A stretch of 64,000 bases of DNA from Methylobacillus methanolivorans (GCF_020531845.1 NZ_JAJAVF010000005.1:1-64000); one strand, 5' to 3'. Shown: positions 18,594 to 27,749, counted from the first letter of the stretch. Numbers and translations: made by a program. The notes: a model not told the origin generated them from the sequence alone.

Positions 18594-18770
18594 ATGGCAA
18601 AAAACAATCCCATCGGCGACGGCCGTCGAGTTGGCGCAGTGCGAGACCGCAGCCAAACCCAGACCCCATCCGGTCATTACGTCAAACGTGATACCGAAAC
18701 AGGCCGCTTCCTGGACGTCAAGACGTCTGACAAGACCCCGTTCAAGGGTGTACGTCGCGAGAAACGGTGA
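18594..18770 (+). CDS. Small basic protein of unknown function preceding CBASS
   Basis: A 58-aa protein starting MAKNNPIGDGRRVGAVRDRS and ending KTPFKGVRREKR. It is strongly basic and rich in Gly, Arg and Thr, with no membrane segment. GGAGG five bases before the ATG at 18594 decides this start over the ATG at 18582. I recall similar small proteins in other Gram-negative genomes but know no function for them. It lies 121 bp upstream of capV, in the same direction, and would be the first gene after the candidate promoter. Part of its DNA also reads open in the capV frame, but that reading has no ribosome binding site. Confidence 0.65.
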   Translation: MAKNNPIGDGRRVGAVRDRSQTQTPSGHYVKRDTETGRFLDVKTSDKTPFKGVRREKR

Positions 18771-18891
18771 CCTGCATGCTAGATCAACGTCCATCTTGCA
18801 CAGCACAGGCGGCTCGCCCGCCCCTGGCAAATCCCCTCCTGACCGAGCCTCTGCGCTGGTCCAACTTGCTCGCGATGAAGGAGAAATCCGG

Positions 18892-19968
18892 ATGTTGACT
18901 GAGCACGACACTCATTTGCCGAACCTGGGCACAGAGCCTAGTCATGATCTGGGAAGCCAGACTGGCGCTACAGCTCCCTTCCATGTTTTAGCGCTATCCG
19001 GCGGTGGCTTCCGGGGGCTGTACACCGCTACCGTCTTGAAGCATCTGGAAGAGCAGCTAGGAACACCGCTGGCCAAGCGGTTCGATTTGATCTGCGGAAC
19101 CTCAGCTGGTGGATTGCTTGCTTTGGGGCTCGCAGCCGAGATTCCAGCTCCCCAGCTGCAAGACATGTTCGAGCACCATGGCAGTCGCATTTTTGGTGGC
19201 TCGACGGGGGCCCGACGTTTTTTCCCTCAAATCTTCAAAGCCAAGTATTCGCCTGACGGATTAAAGGCTGTCCTGACCGAAAATTTTGGCGATCTCACCC
19301 TTGGCGACCTGAAGCACCGCGTACTTATCCCGACGGTTAATTACTCCAAGGGTAACGGGCAGTTCTTCAAGACGCCGCACTCACCAAGGTTCTTCATGGA
19401 CTACAAGCACAAGCTTGTAGACATTGGATTGGCAACTGCTGCGGCTCCAACCTACTTCCCGCTGCACGCCATCGGAGAAGAAGGCGTCTTTGCTGATGGA
19501 GGGCTGGTCGGCAACTCTCCCGGCTTCTTTGGCTTACATGAGGCCCACCATGCCTTGGGAGTGCCGCGCGGGAAAGGAAACGTCCGAGTCCTTGCGATTG
19601 GAACGATGACCCTGGGGGCAACGAAGAGTGGCAGCACAGGCCTTGACTGGGGTATCAAACAATGGGGAGCACGAATCTTCGACCTCGTCATTTCTTCGCA
19701 AGAGCACTCTGTCGACGCGATGCTGAGCCATCTGCTGGATGAAGATTATGTCCGGATAGATGACCCCGCCACACCAGACCAGAGCAAGGACATCGCAGCT
19801 CTGGATGTGGTCAGTTCGGCCTCCATCCAAGTGCTGAAGAGCCGAGGAACACAGGCCGCCCGTCGGGCGCTGGGTGATAAAGCACTGACGCCATTCTTGA
19901 ATCACACCGCCGCTACCCCCGTGTTCTTCCACGGGCCTAACAAAACCCTGGAGAACCACCATGCTTAA
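18892..19968 (+). CDS. capV: CBASS effector, patatin-like phospholipase CapV
   Basis: A 358-aa patatin-family lipase, the killing effector of CBASS: once activated by cyclic GMP-AMP it degrades membrane phospholipids. It has the oxyanion loop GGGFRG (about 36-41), the serine elbow GTSAG (about 69-73) and the DGG of the Ser-Asp dyad ([11 protein letters not shown], about 202). I start it at ATG 18892, preceded by AAGGAG at 8 bp; the same frame is open upstream to 18631, but that part looks unlike a patatin. The stop overlaps the cyclase start by 8 bp. Confidence 0.93.
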   Translation: MLTEHDTHLPNLGTEPSHDLGSQTGATAPFHVLALSGGGFRGLYTATVLKHLEEQLGTPLAKRFDLICGTSAGGLLALGLAAEIPAPQLQDMFEHHGSRIFGGSTGARRFFPQIFKAKYSPDGLKAVLTENFGDLTLGDLKHRVLIPTVNYSKGNGQFFKTPHSPRFFMDYKHKLVDIGLATAAAPTYFPLHAIGEEGVFADGGLVGNSPGFFGLHEAHHALGVPRGKGNVRVLAIGTMTLGATKSGSTGLDWGIKQWGARIFDLVISSQEHSVDAMLSHLLDEDYVRIDDPATPDQSKDIAALDVVSSASIQVLKSRGTQAARRALGDKALTPFLNHTAATPVFFHGPNKTLENHHA

Positions 19969-21100
19969 TCTGAGCTCTCTCTTCTACTCTGGCGTGGAAC
20001 AGCCTACGCTCCTGGATAACATCACCCTTTCGGATCGGCGTTGCGAGTTCATCCTCGAAGCCAAGGAAGCTATCCGTGCCCAGTTGCGCACGGGGCTCCC
20101 GGCCGTTCTTAAAGAGCTCGGGCACCCAGGGGCGGCGGTTCAACCGCGCTTCTTCACGCAAGGATCTTGGGCATACAAGACGCTCAACGCACCTGCGCAC
20201 CCTGAACAACAAGCGGACATTGATGATGGCGCCTACCTGCCGCTGAGTTTCATGCGGCTCACCTCGAAGCCGAGCGTAGCCAGCAAGGTGTTTTTCGCGG
20301 CAGCTGAAACAGCCCTGATGCCGCTGGTTCAAGAACGCAAATGGCGCCTCATTACTGACAAGCCAACGTGCATTCGTATTGAAATAGCTGAGTTCGCGCA
20401 CATCGACGTGCCTTTGTATGCAATTCCAGACGACCAGTTTGAGCAGCTGCGCAAAGCCGCTCTGTCTGCGCACGGCTACTACGCGCTTGATGAGGCAATG
20501 AAACGCGCCGAGCGCGATGCTTGGACCGAACTACCGCACGACCAGGTGCTCCTCGCTCACCGTGAAGACGACTGGTTTAAGTCTGACCCACGACCAGTAA
20601 AACGGTGGTTCCTCGGCGAGGTAGATCGACACGGCGAGCAATTCCGTAGGGTTGTTCGCTATCTCAAGTCTTTTAGGGACTGGCAGTGGGCGCAGGGTGG
20701 CCCTTCATCGATTCTTCTTATGGCTGCGGCGGCTCCTTTATTCGAGTCTCGTGATCGCAGAGACGACCTTGCCTTACTCGACCTGCTTGATAAGCTGCCA
20801 GGGGCCCTGCGACAAGGCGTTCTTTGCCCGACAGACCCCAATGAGTCGCTAACGGATCGCCTCGGAGCGCCCGGAGTTGAGGATGCCGCCAAAAAGCTGG
20901 AGCAGCTTGAGAAGTCGCTGCGAGGCGCGATTCACGCAAGCTCGCCAAGCCAAGCACTTAGCTGGGCACGCGAGCAGTTCGGACCAAGGTTCCCGAATGA
21001 CCCTGAGCGCGTCAAAGTAAGTTCCGCTACAGCAGTGGTCCAAGCCACTCCGGCAGCGATTGTTTCAACGCCACTCGTAGGACGCACGCAGGCAGGCTGA
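19961..21100 (+). CDS. cdnA: CBASS cyclic dinucleotide synthase, clade A CD-NTase (DncV-like)
   Basis: A 379-aa nucleotidyltransferase that makes a cyclic dinucleotide (3'3'-cGAMP for close relatives) on phage infection. The catalytic core reads GSWAYKT (about 68-74), then [11 protein letters not shown] with the two metal-binding Asp near 86-89, then a third Asp in AHIDVPLY (about 148). The segment [20 protein letters not shown] and the SSILLMAA helix resemble Vibrio cholerae DncV. It overlaps capV by 8 bp and is followed by cap2 with a one-base overlap. Cap2 probably primes it by conjugating its C terminus. Confidence 0.93.
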   Translation: MLNLSSLFYSGVEQPTLLDNITLSDRRCEFILEAKEAIRAQLRTGLPAVLKELGHPGAAVQPRFFTQGSWAYKTLNAPAHPEQQADIDDGAYLPLSFMRLTSKPSVASKVFFAAAETALMPLVQERKWRLITDKPTCIRIEIAEFAHIDVPLYAIPDDQFEQLRKAALSAHGYYALDEAMKRAERDAWTELPHDQVLLAHREDDWFKSDPRPVKRWFLGEVDRHGEQFRRVVRYLKSFRDWQWAQGGPSSILLMAAAAPLFESRDRRDDLALLDLLDKLPGALRQGVLCPTDPNESLTDRLGAPGVEDAAKKLEQLEKSLRGAIHASSPSQALSWAREQFGPRFPNDPERVKVSSATAVVQATPAAIVSTPLVGRTQAG

Positions 21101-22740
21101 TGAACGACGAGACACAGCTGTCTAAGCTCACCCGCGCGATGAAATCGCGAGGGTTCACCTACCTAGGACGGGATGCGGGCGATTGGCTAGCGTTCAAGGG
21201 CGCATTGACAGCAGCAGGTACCACTCATGCAGCGCATGTAGCTGTTGATCCGACTGGGGTGGATCTTCCTAGGATTGGTGTAGAGCTGCCACTGGGAACA
21301 CCGAATGTTTTGGCCCATGTCGGTGCTAACGGCCAAATCTGTTACGCCGCTCAAGGGAGCGTCGTACTGGATATTTTTGACATCGCTGGCCAGGCGCTGG
21401 GCTGCATTGATCGGGCCGAAGAAATCTTGGATCTTTCGTTGAGAGGCAAGATGGATCAGGACCTAGAGGACGAGTTCTTCGCGTTCTGGCACGGTGATCT
21501 CTGCTTTCTCGACATCTACCCCGGCGATCCTGGGGCACTCGACATCCTGTTTGCCAAGCGCGGCAATGCTGGAACAAGCGTCGTATTTGTCACAAACGAT
21601 GTAACCCGCACTCGAGAGAAGCTTCAGGCCATGTCGCTCCAAGAGCGAGAAGTACTGAAGGGAGCTGCCTTCAGGGTAAGCACTTCCGCCAAACCAAAAC
21701 CGTCACAAGGTGTGTGGCCCCCTCCAACGGTAGCTGCGCTATTGAAATGGCAGGGACTGCTTGATCCGTCGGCAAAGCGCAACATAGAACGCCGACTGCT
21801 TCAATCGATTGCCTCCAGGCGAAACGCATCACTGTGCGTCATAGATTCGCCACTTACACAGTACGCTTTCTGGACGGATTTCGAAACCGTGGATGATCAG
21901 GTCAATCGATCACGGCAAGATCCAAGAGTAAAGCTCTATTCCTCGAAAGTGTATCCAATGATTTCGATCAGAATGGACGACAAATACGTCGCCGAACGCA
22001 ACGTGCCAGAGAGTCCAACTCTCGCCGGCAAGCGCATCGCCCTTATTGGGTGCGGCACCATAGGAGGCTTCCTGGCGGAATTGCTGGTGAAGGCTGGCGC
22101 CGGCCTGAATGATGGAGAGTTGGCTCTCATTGATCCGGATATCCTGCTCCCGCAAAATGTCGGCAGACACCGCCTAGGCCTAAATCGGGCATTGCAGTAC
22201 AAGTCCAATGCGCTAAAAGAAGAGCTTTCCCTCGCAGCTCCGACAGCCAAGGTACGAAGCTTACCCGTGAAAGCGGAGGAAGCCGACTTGAACTCCTTCG
22301 ATTTGATCATCAATGCAAGCGGAGAAGAGGCCTTGGGCCACTACCTCACACGTACGTCCACTGATTCGGGGAATTTTGTCCCGACTCTGTCGGTTTGGGT
22401 TGATGGTCCCGGAGTCGCAGTACGAGCACTGTTTCGGGATACTACGCAAGCAGCATGTACTCGCTGCCTTTCCGACACCCATCGAACCTCGCTCTATCCT
22501 GTAGTGAATGAGCCAGTGCCGATCGAGTTGGCGGGGCACGGATGCGAAAGCTTGTACGTACCTTTCCCTGCCAGCGTCTCGGTTCAGGCCGCGTGTCTGG
22601 CTATCGAAATGGCAACCAGTTGGGTGGCGAACCAACCTAGCCCACGGCTGCGTACCCGAGTGACTCGACACGGATTCAGTCAAGCAGCACCAGATGGAGA
22701 TCCAGTGCGGCAACCCACGTGTGCAGCATGCCATTCGTAA
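21100..22740 (+). CDS. cap2: CBASS Cap2, fused E2-E1 ubiquitin-transfer-like enzyme
   Basis: A 546-aa protein with an E2-like N-terminal domain, whose likely active Cys is in ICYAAQGSVVLD (about residue 81). The E1/ThiF-like adenylation domain begins near 310, with the nucleotide loop ALIGCGTIGG, the Asp of LIDPD and a catalytic Cys in AACTRCL (about 452-455). Cap2 attaches the cyclase C terminus to target proteins, which raises cyclase activity. Full-length E2-E1 together with Cap3 defines a type II CBASS operon. The start ATG shares its first base with the cdnA stop (TGATG). The tail ends in CAACHS, with two more Cys. Confidence 0.93.
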   Translation: MNDETQLSKLTRAMKSRGFTYLGRDAGDWLAFKGALTAAGTTHAAHVAVDPTGVDLPRIGVELPLGTPNVLAHVGANGQICYAAQGSVVLDIFDIAGQALGCIDRAEEILDLSLRGKMDQDLEDEFFAFWHGDLCFLDIYPGDPGALDILFAKRGNAGTSVVFVTNDVTRTREKLQAMSLQEREVLKGAAFRVSTSAKPKPSQGVWPPPTVAALLKWQGLLDPSAKRNIERRLLQSIASRRNASLCVIDSPLTQYAFWTDFETVDDQVNRSRQDPRVKLYSSKVYPMISIRMDDKYVAERNVPESPTLAGKRIALIGCGTIGGFLAELLVKAGAGLNDGELALIDPDILLPQNVGRHRLGLNRALQYKSNALKEELSLAAPTAKVRSLPVKAEEADLNSFDLIINASGEEALGHYLTRTSTDSGNFVPTLSVWVDGPGVAVRALFRDTTQAACTRCLSDTHRTSLYPVVNEPVPIELAGHGCESLYVPFPASVSVQAACLAIEMATSWVANQPSPRLRTRVTRHGFSQAAPDGDPVRQPTCAACHS

Positions 22741-23210
22741 CCGAATGGTCCACTACGGATCAACGAAACCTGGTGGTTTTTGCACCGGATGTTCTCAAGG
22801 TTTTTAAGCATTATCGTCAGCGGTTTTTTTGGCAACCGGAGGGTGGGGGCATTCTCTTAGGGCGCCGGAGAGGCAAGCATTTGGAGGTCATGCTTGCAAC
22901 CGAACCAAGTCATAAAGACAGGCGCTCAGCATTTTCCTTTGTGCGTGAAGCTGACGGGCATGCGGACATTGCTGAACAAGCTTGGCGCCAAGGCGAAAAG
23001 CTGATCGACTACCTTGGGGAGTGGCACACTCACCCGCAGAGGGTACCGACTCCGTCAATCATCGACCGGCACGAATGGGGGAAACTGACACTACAACGGT
23101 CTAAGTTGACGCCCATTCTAGTCGTCGTGGTCGGTACGAAAGCAATACATGCTGAGCTCATTGATGGCGTTCAAGATAAGATGCTGTCGCCAATCGGATT
23201 GTCGGAATAG
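22728..23210 (+). CDS. cap3: CBASS Cap3, JAMM-family isopeptidase
   Basis: A 160-aa JAB/MPN metalloprotease that removes the cyclase from its conjugates and so limits signalling. The zinc motif is complete: a Glu-containing strand near the N terminus, then GEWHTHPQRVPTPSIID, which matches HxHx7SxxD exactly (about residues 97-112). I start it at ATG 22728; a GTG at 22719 in the same frame is possible. The gene overlaps cap2 by 13 bp and is the last gene of the operon. Confidence 0.92.
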   Translation: MPFVTEWSTTDQRNLVVFAPDVLKVFKHYRQRFFWQPEGGGILLGRRRGKHLEVMLATEPSHKDRRSAFSFVREADGHADIAEQAWRQGEKLIDYLGEWHTHPQRVPTPSIIDRHEWGKLTLQRSKLTPILVVVVGTKAIHAELIDGVQDKMLSPIGLSE

Positions 23211-23470
23211 GCCCTCCTACTCAACCGATAACTTATCGGGCTGAACTATGGTTTGTAGGGGTGCTGCTCTCGTACATCAGGACAACGAATCCGGCACCCA
23301 GGCGGCCAGCGGCCGCAGCAGCGTCCTGGAGTTGAATCTGCGCCCCATAGGGGACTGGTCGATGTAACGCCTGCAACTATCCCATCTTTGGGCTCAGTTA
23401 ATCCTTCGCTTCATAGAGCACCTCCGATTCAAGTTGAAGCATCGATATATACCTCGTAACAGCTGAAAAT
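23211..23470. other. Intergenic stretch after cap3 with a short palindrome and a possible gene remnant
   Basis: The stretch holds the perfect palindrome CCGATAA-C-TTATCGG near 23225-23239, without a T-run. It also holds a 39-codon open frame (ATG 23248 to TAA 23367) ending LELNLRPIGDWSM, which reads like the C terminus of a longer protein. I cannot name its source. Nothing else is visible. Confidence 0.3.
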
Positions 23471-23500
23471 AAAGAAGCCGCTCATGACAGCGGCTTCTTT
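23471..23500. terminator. Bidirectional rho-independent terminator between cap3 and the TraN-like gene
   Basis: A perfect 12-bp stem, AAAGAAGCCGCT / AGCGGCTTCTTT, with a 6-base loop CATGAC. The A- and T-rich ends of the stem give a short T-run in both directions. It sits between the convergent ends of cap3 (plus) and the TraN-like gene (minus). Confidence 0.88.
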
Positions 23501-23520
23501 AAGCGAAGGGGTTGGCTAGA

Positions 23521-25449
23521 TCACCTTGCAGCCTCATACGCTCCACACTCGTTGATTATCTCGTAGCCACACTTAGCTTTCCAGGCAGAGATCTCGAAAA
23601 ACAACCAGCCTTCGCCATGGCCGACAACCCCTGTGTCAACGCGGATAATATTACGCCCCTCCCTCAGATAGGGCTTCAAGTCAATGTTTACGCCATAGCT
23701 CCAATTGGTGGCGCGCTCCCACTCCGATCGGAAAGCTTGTCCATACTCCGTACAATATCCCTCATTGTCGGACGCGATACAAGTCTGATAATACTTCCCC
23801 CATCTATCGTGCGTTGGACTGTAGCTGCCGCCGTTGTAATCGCTCCAGATCCACGTGCCGTTAATCGACAATGCGAGCAAGTCGTCAAAACTCACATGAT
23901 AGACTCTGAATGTTTTGACGTTTGTTACATCGCGAATGTCAATCGCAAAATTTCGGCTGTAGTAGCCCGTGCGCCAGTAATCGTCACCTACTGTCCCAAA
24001 ACGATATTGATAGGTAACCGGATCAACTTGACCGACCAATACGATAGATGAGTCAGCTGCTTGCGCTGTCAGGTCAAGACCACCCGATGAAATAACCGAT
24101 TCTTGAGTGCAGTTAGCGGGCCGAGCGTAGGTGGTGCAGGCGTACTCGGCGGTCACACGCTCTTCGTGGCAAATCTCGGTGGTGCGGGTGCGCGTGTAGG
24201 ACACCTTCTCCATGGTGTAGTCCTGCTTGGTCGAGCAGCTGCGCATGGCCAGCGGCACGTCGGCACTGCAGGATTCTTTCCAGGTGTTGGTGTTGACCAC
24301 TTGCTTGAGGCACTGCGGCACGCTGCTGCAATCCTGGCCTTCCGTGGCCACTTGGGCCGTCAGGGCGATCGGCCGGATGCCCGACTCGTTCGTGTAGCCC
24401 TGGTCGCACACGCTGATGATGCCGTCGCTTGCGATGCCGTTCTGTATCTGCTGCAGGCACTCGCTGCCGTTGGCGGCATACTGAGCCTGGTATTGCGGGA
24501 TCAGCGCGTTGCCCTGCAGCTTCTCGATGGTCTCCCAGCTCGAGGAGTGGCCCTTGGGATTGGGCACGGCAGCGCTGCCGCCGGCGAGCATGTCCTTGGT
24601 GATCTGCACCTTGTAACGGTAGGCCACGCGCAGGCCGATCGCCGAGGCGCCGGTTTCGTTGTCCTTGAAGGACTGCACGATCTTCAGCGCCGTCATGTTG
24701 TCGGAGTCGGCCGAGAAGCTCGGCGCCGCACCCCCGGTGAGCGCTGGATAGAACACCATCGCCAGGCCGTTGTTAGACTTTTCAGCCTCGGTAGCGTTGG
24801 ACGGAAGCGAGGCCTTCCAGGTGATCGTCGCCGGCGAGCTCCAGCCGTTGAGGCTGTTCACGGGCTCGGTGTCGCAGGCCGGCTTCATGCACACCTGGCC
24901 GAAGGGTGCCTTGAAGTTGGGCGCCGAGGGGTCAGAGGAGCACGGCACGGCATTGTCGGGGTTCGCGACCGGATTGCCGCGGGCCGTGGCCGTGCACACC
25001 TGCACCTTGGCCTGCGCGTTGCCATTGGCCGCCACGGAGCATTCCAGCATCTTGATCGACACGCCGGCCACGAGCTTGACCTCCTTGTCGCCGCAGGCCA
25101 GGGCCGCGGTGCCCATCTGCGAGGAGATCGAGTTGGAGGAGTCGTCATCGCCGGCGAACGAGTAGGAGTCCACCCCGGTCAGCGCCTTGGTCGACATCTG
25201 CATGGAAGCGTAGTCCATGCCATCGTCGTCACCAAAGAGGCTGCGGCAGTTCTTGCCCTCGGCGTCGCACTCCTGGGCGCCTTTGCTCATGAACGTGGTG
25301 ATCGCCCCGACCGCCTGGGCCTTGGCGATATTCTGGTTTTGCACCAGCGTGGGGTCTTTGATTACTCCATTGACCGTGGGTGGCCCTTCTTGTGCGCTAA
25401 CCACGCTAGCCACAACGATGGCGGAACTGAGGATTAATTTTTTAAACAT
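23521..25449 (-). CDS. TraN-like conjugal transfer (mating-pair stabilisation) protein, orphan and probably chimeric
   Basis: A 642-aa secreted protein with the signal peptide MFKKLILSSAIVVASVVSA. It is Cys-rich from residue 60 to about 450 and has segments typical of TraN from mobile elements (CLQQIQNG, SSVPQCLKQVVNT, ICHEERVTAEYACTTY). TraN is an outer-membrane protein that contacts the recipient cell during conjugation. No other transfer gene is nearby. DNA coding for the first about 446 residues is clearly GC-rich. The last about 195 residues (23521-24110), rich in Tyr, Trp and Asp, are AT-richer. The junction coincides with a change in protein character, so the end looks exchanged. Start supported by the signal peptide. 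Confidence 0.75.
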   Translation of the reverse strand: MFKKLILSSAIVVASVVSAQEGPPTVNGVIKDPTLVQNQNIAKAQAVGAITTFMSKGAQECDAEGKNCRSLFGDDDGMDYASMQMSTKALTGVDSYSFAGDDDSSNSISSQMGTAALACGDKEVKLVAGVSIKMLECSVAANGNAQAKVQVCTATARGNPVANPDNAVPCSSDPSAPNFKAPFGQVCMKPACDTEPVNSLNGWSSPATITWKASLPSNATEAEKSNNGLAMVFYPALTGGAAPSFSADSDNMTALKIVQSFKDNETGASAIGLRVAYRYKVQITKDMLAGGSAAVPNPKGHSSSWETIEKLQGNALIPQYQAQYAANGSECLQQIQNGIASDGIISVCDQGYTNESGIRPIALTAQVATEGQDCSSVPQCLKQVVNTNTWKESCSADVPLAMRSCSTKQDYTMEKVSYTRTRTTEICHEERVTAEYACTTYARPANCTQESVISSGGLDLTAQAADSSIVLVGQVDPVTYQYRFGTVGDDYWRTGYYSRNFAIDIRDVTNVKTFRVYHVSFDDLLALSINGTWIWSDYNGGSYSPTHDRWGKYYQTCIASDNEGYCTEYGQAFRSEWERATNWSYGVNIDLKPYLREGRNIIRVDTGVVGHGEGWLFFEISAWKAKCGYEIINECGAYEAAR

Positions 25450-25797
25450 AGACTACTTTGCTGGTACGTTGATCACCTTTTGGCGTGCGCATGCAACTTT
25501 TCGCATTTGCAGGCCAACCCTAACCGAATCGAATAAACCGATGCTTTCAGTCAACTATTTATCCGGCAATGCAGCGAGACGAAGTGAAATACAGCCAAGC
25601 GCTTCCGTTGCCATCCTGTATAGGCTGACCAAGCATCCGATGATTTGGGTTGATACGTCAGGTCCTATCCGGCAATGCTCTCCAAGACAAAGATAGGTGC
25701 GCTTATTGCATTGATATCTGAAGATGAGGCATATGGGGCATAGCTTGGACGCTAGGTTGATGAGGCCGCAGATGAAGCCAAGTGAGCAATGGCTCTG
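25450..25797. other. Intergenic stretch upstream of the TraN-like gene, no gene recognised
   Basis: No convincing open frame, tRNA or terminator is visible here. It presumably contains the minus-strand promoter of the TraN-like gene near its right-hand start. The repeated word TATCCGGCAATG appears at about 25559 and 25668, but nothing else links the two copies. Confidence 0.3.
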
Positions 25798-25799
25798 AC

Positions 25800-26116
25800 A
25801 CGCCACTTCAACGCCACGGTACGGGCGCGCAGACGTTAAGTTTCTGAATCCCGAGCTGTCGGTCAGAGCGAAAGAAAAAATTCCTGCCGCTTTCACCCCG
25901 GCTCATGCCCAGCAGATCCGAAGCCTCATTGAACAGCTCCCACCAGCGATCTCATCGGTCGTGGTGCATTGCGAGGGAGGCATTTCCAGATCCTGCGCAG
26001 TGGTGCCGGGGCTGCACAAGCTGTATGGCTTTCAGGTTGACATGTCGGAGCTGGAGCAAGCCAATCCATCGATTGTGCGGTTGCTGATGTGGCAGCCAAC
26101 TGCGAAGAAGAGATGA
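25800..26116 (+). pseudogene. 3' fragment of a dual-specificity/tyrosine phosphatase-like gene
   Basis: An open plus-strand frame without its own start encodes about 105 residues. It contains SSVVVHCEGGISRSCAVVPG, which carries the HCx5R phosphate-binding loop of cysteine phosphatases, then a helical C terminus ending in MWQPTAKKR and a TGA at 26114-26116. An in-frame stop lies just upstream at about 25798 and no start codon or N-terminal half is present, so it is a truncated remnant. Phosphatase-like proteins of this kind occur on integrative elements. Its function here is presumably lost. Confidence 0.6.
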
Positions 26117-26160
26117 GGTCTGTGAGAGAGTTTGAAAAACAGGCTGTTTTCCAGAACGGC

Positions 26161-26193
26161 AAAAAGCCCGAAGCGGCTCTTGCGACTTCGGGC
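26161..26193 (-). terminator. Rho-independent terminator of the first RCC1-like gene
   Basis: Read on the minus strand: stem GCCCGAAG, 12-base loop, CTTCGGGC, then TTTTT. It lies 36 bp after the stop of the RCC1-like gene at 26229. Confidence 0.85.
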
Positions 26194-26228
26194 CTGGGTG
26201 CGTAGGCTTAGCGCAAGCCCTTTATAAA

Positions 26229-27749
26229 TTAAGGGACTACATCCACCGGTGCGGGCTGGTTTGTCAACGCCGTGTCATCACCGAGCTGTCCGTAGTTGTC
26301 ACCCCCCCAGCACTTGAGTCCACCTGCCGTGGTCACCGCACAGGTGTGGTAGCCCCCCGCTGCCACGCTAGCCACTCCTGAAGTCATTCCGAGCACGTCC
26401 ACCGGCGTGGGCTGTTTCGTCAAAGCCGCGTCATTACCCAACTGACCGTAGCTGTCACCCCCCCAGCACTTGAGCCCGCCCGCCTTGGTCACCGCACAAG
26501 TGTGGAGTACCCCCGCTGCCACGCTCGCCACGCCCGATGTCATGCCGAGCACGTCCACTGGCGTGGGCTGTTTCGTCAAAGCCGCGTCATTACCCAATTG
26601 ACCGAAGCTGTTATTGCCCCAGCATTTGAGGCCGCCTGTGCTGGTCACCGCGCAGGTATGGGAGTTACCAGCAGCCACGCTCGCCACACCCGATGTCATG
26701 CCGAGCACGTCCACCGGAGTTGGCTGGCTTGTAAAAGCAGCATCATTGCCCAGCTGGCCGTTGATGTTATACCCCCAGCATTTGAGCCCGCCTGAGCTGG
26801 TCACCGCGCAGGTGTGATTGCCCTTTGCTGTCACGCTAGCCACACCCGATGTCATGCCGAGCACGTCCACCGGAGTTGGCTGGCTTGTAAAAGCAGCGTC
26901 ATTGCCCAGCTGGCCGTTGATGTTATACCCCCAGCATTTGAGCCCGCCTGAGCTGGCCACCGCGCAGGTGTGGTTGTCCCCTGCTGTCACGCTCGCCACA
27001 CCCGATGTCATGCCGAGCACGTCCACCGGAGTTGGCTGGCTTGTAAAAGCAGCGTCATTGCCCAGCTGGCCGTTGTTATCCAGCCCCCAGCACTTGAGCC
27101 CGCCCGCCATGGTCACCGCACATGTATGCGCGATCCCGGCTGCGACACTCACAACACCCGAGGTGAGCCCCAGCACGTCCATCGGTGTGGGCTGGTTCGT
27201 CAAAGCAGCGTCATTGCCCAGCTGACCGTAGCCATCAAATCCCCAACACTTGAGCCCCCCCGCCGTGGTCACCGCGCAGGTGTGGTAGCCTCCTGCTGCA
27301 ATTTTGCTCACCTGAAGCACCTGGCCGCCCACCTCGATGGTGTACACAGCCTGACCATTCTGACCCTTGTAAGAGGCCAGCACCGTGAAGCTGGCTGGCG
27401 AAGGCATTTTGGCCGTCGGTGTGCCGGCCACGGCGCCGGTGGTGGCGTCCAATGACAGGCCCGCTGGCAAGGCGCCTTCCACCAAGCTCCAGCGCGCGGC
27501 CGCAGAGTCAAAAGCTGCATCACCCGTGACGCTCAAGTACGGACGCAGGGATTCGCTGTAGGACTTGTTGACGGTTGCCTTCGGCAGCGCAGCGCCAGCC
27601 AAGGACACAGTGATGGCTTCCACTGGCGCTTTGGCAGCAGTAGGAACCGGCACCACTAGGTAGAACGAGGATGCAGCGAAAGCGGGCGCTGCAATGGCAG
27701 CTAGAAGCGCGGCTGCGCTAGCAACGGAGAGAACTGTTTTCTTGAGCAT
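26229..27749 (-). CDS. Secreted RCC1-repeat beta-propeller protein A with Ig-like (He_PIG-type) domain
   Basis: About 506 aa. The signal peptide MLKKTVLSVASAAALLAAIAAPAFA is followed by SSFYLVVPVP. One Ig-like domain of the putative-Ig type comes next (LPAGLSLDATTGAVAGTPTA, about 85-145). Then come seven repeats of about 52 residues with HTCAVT..GGLKCWG..YGQLGNDA, enough for one seven-bladed RCC1 propeller. The DNA repeats (156-bp period) are almost identical around 26700-27050. I choose the second ATG (27749), which is better spaced from AAAAGG. Two paralogues lie at 35445 and 37536. Function unknown; export and propeller suggest binding of a protein or surface ligand. Confidence 0.85.
   Translation of the reverse strand: MLKKTVLSVASAAALLAAIAAPAFAASSFYLVVPVPTAAKAPVEAITVSLAGAALPKATVNKSYSESLRPYLSVTGDAAFDSAAARWSLVEGALPAGLSLDATTGAVAGTPTAKMPSPASFTVLASYKGQNGQAVYTIEVGGQVLQVSKIAAGGYHTCAVTTAGGLKCWGFDGYGQLGNDAALTNQPTPMDVLGLTSGVVSVAAGIAHTCAVTMAGGLKCWGLDNNGQLGNDAAFTSQPTPVDVLGMTSGVASVTAGDNHTCAVASSGGLKCWGYNINGQLGNDAAFTSQPTPVDVLGMTSGVASVTAKGNHTCAVTSSGGLKCWGYNINGQLGNDAAFTSQPTPVDVLGMTSGVASVAAGNSHTCAVTSTGGLKCWGNNSFGQLGNDAALTKQPTPVDVLGMTSGVASVAAGVLHTCAVTKAGGLKCWGGDSYGQLGNDAALTKQPTPVDVLGMTSGVASVAAGGYHTCAVTTAGGLKCWGGDNYGQLGDDTALTNQPAPVDVVP

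Noticed and set aside
18631..18891. Longer N terminus for CapV from an ATG at 18631
   Set aside because: This part overlaps the 58-aa gene in another frame, lacks a ribosome binding site and is unlike patatins. ATG 18892 has AAGGAG at good distance.
19534..19962. 142-codon minus-strand frame over capV
   Set aside because: It is the shadow of a certain gene, with no family features and no start signal.
24103..25437. 444-codon open frame on the plus strand, opposite the TraN-like gene
   Set aside because: It is a composition effect of GC-rich codons on the other strand. The minus-strand protein has a signal peptide, ordered Cys and a family match; the plus frame has none of these.
26229..27300. 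CRISPR-like regular repetition
   Set aside because: The 156-bp period is in frame and codes for RCC1 blades; there are no short repeats with unique spacers. No CRISPR array or cas gene was seen anywhere in the window.
27306..27523. Minus-strand 71-codon frame inside RCC1 gene A
   Set aside because: It is an out-of-frame shadow of the Ig-like domain.
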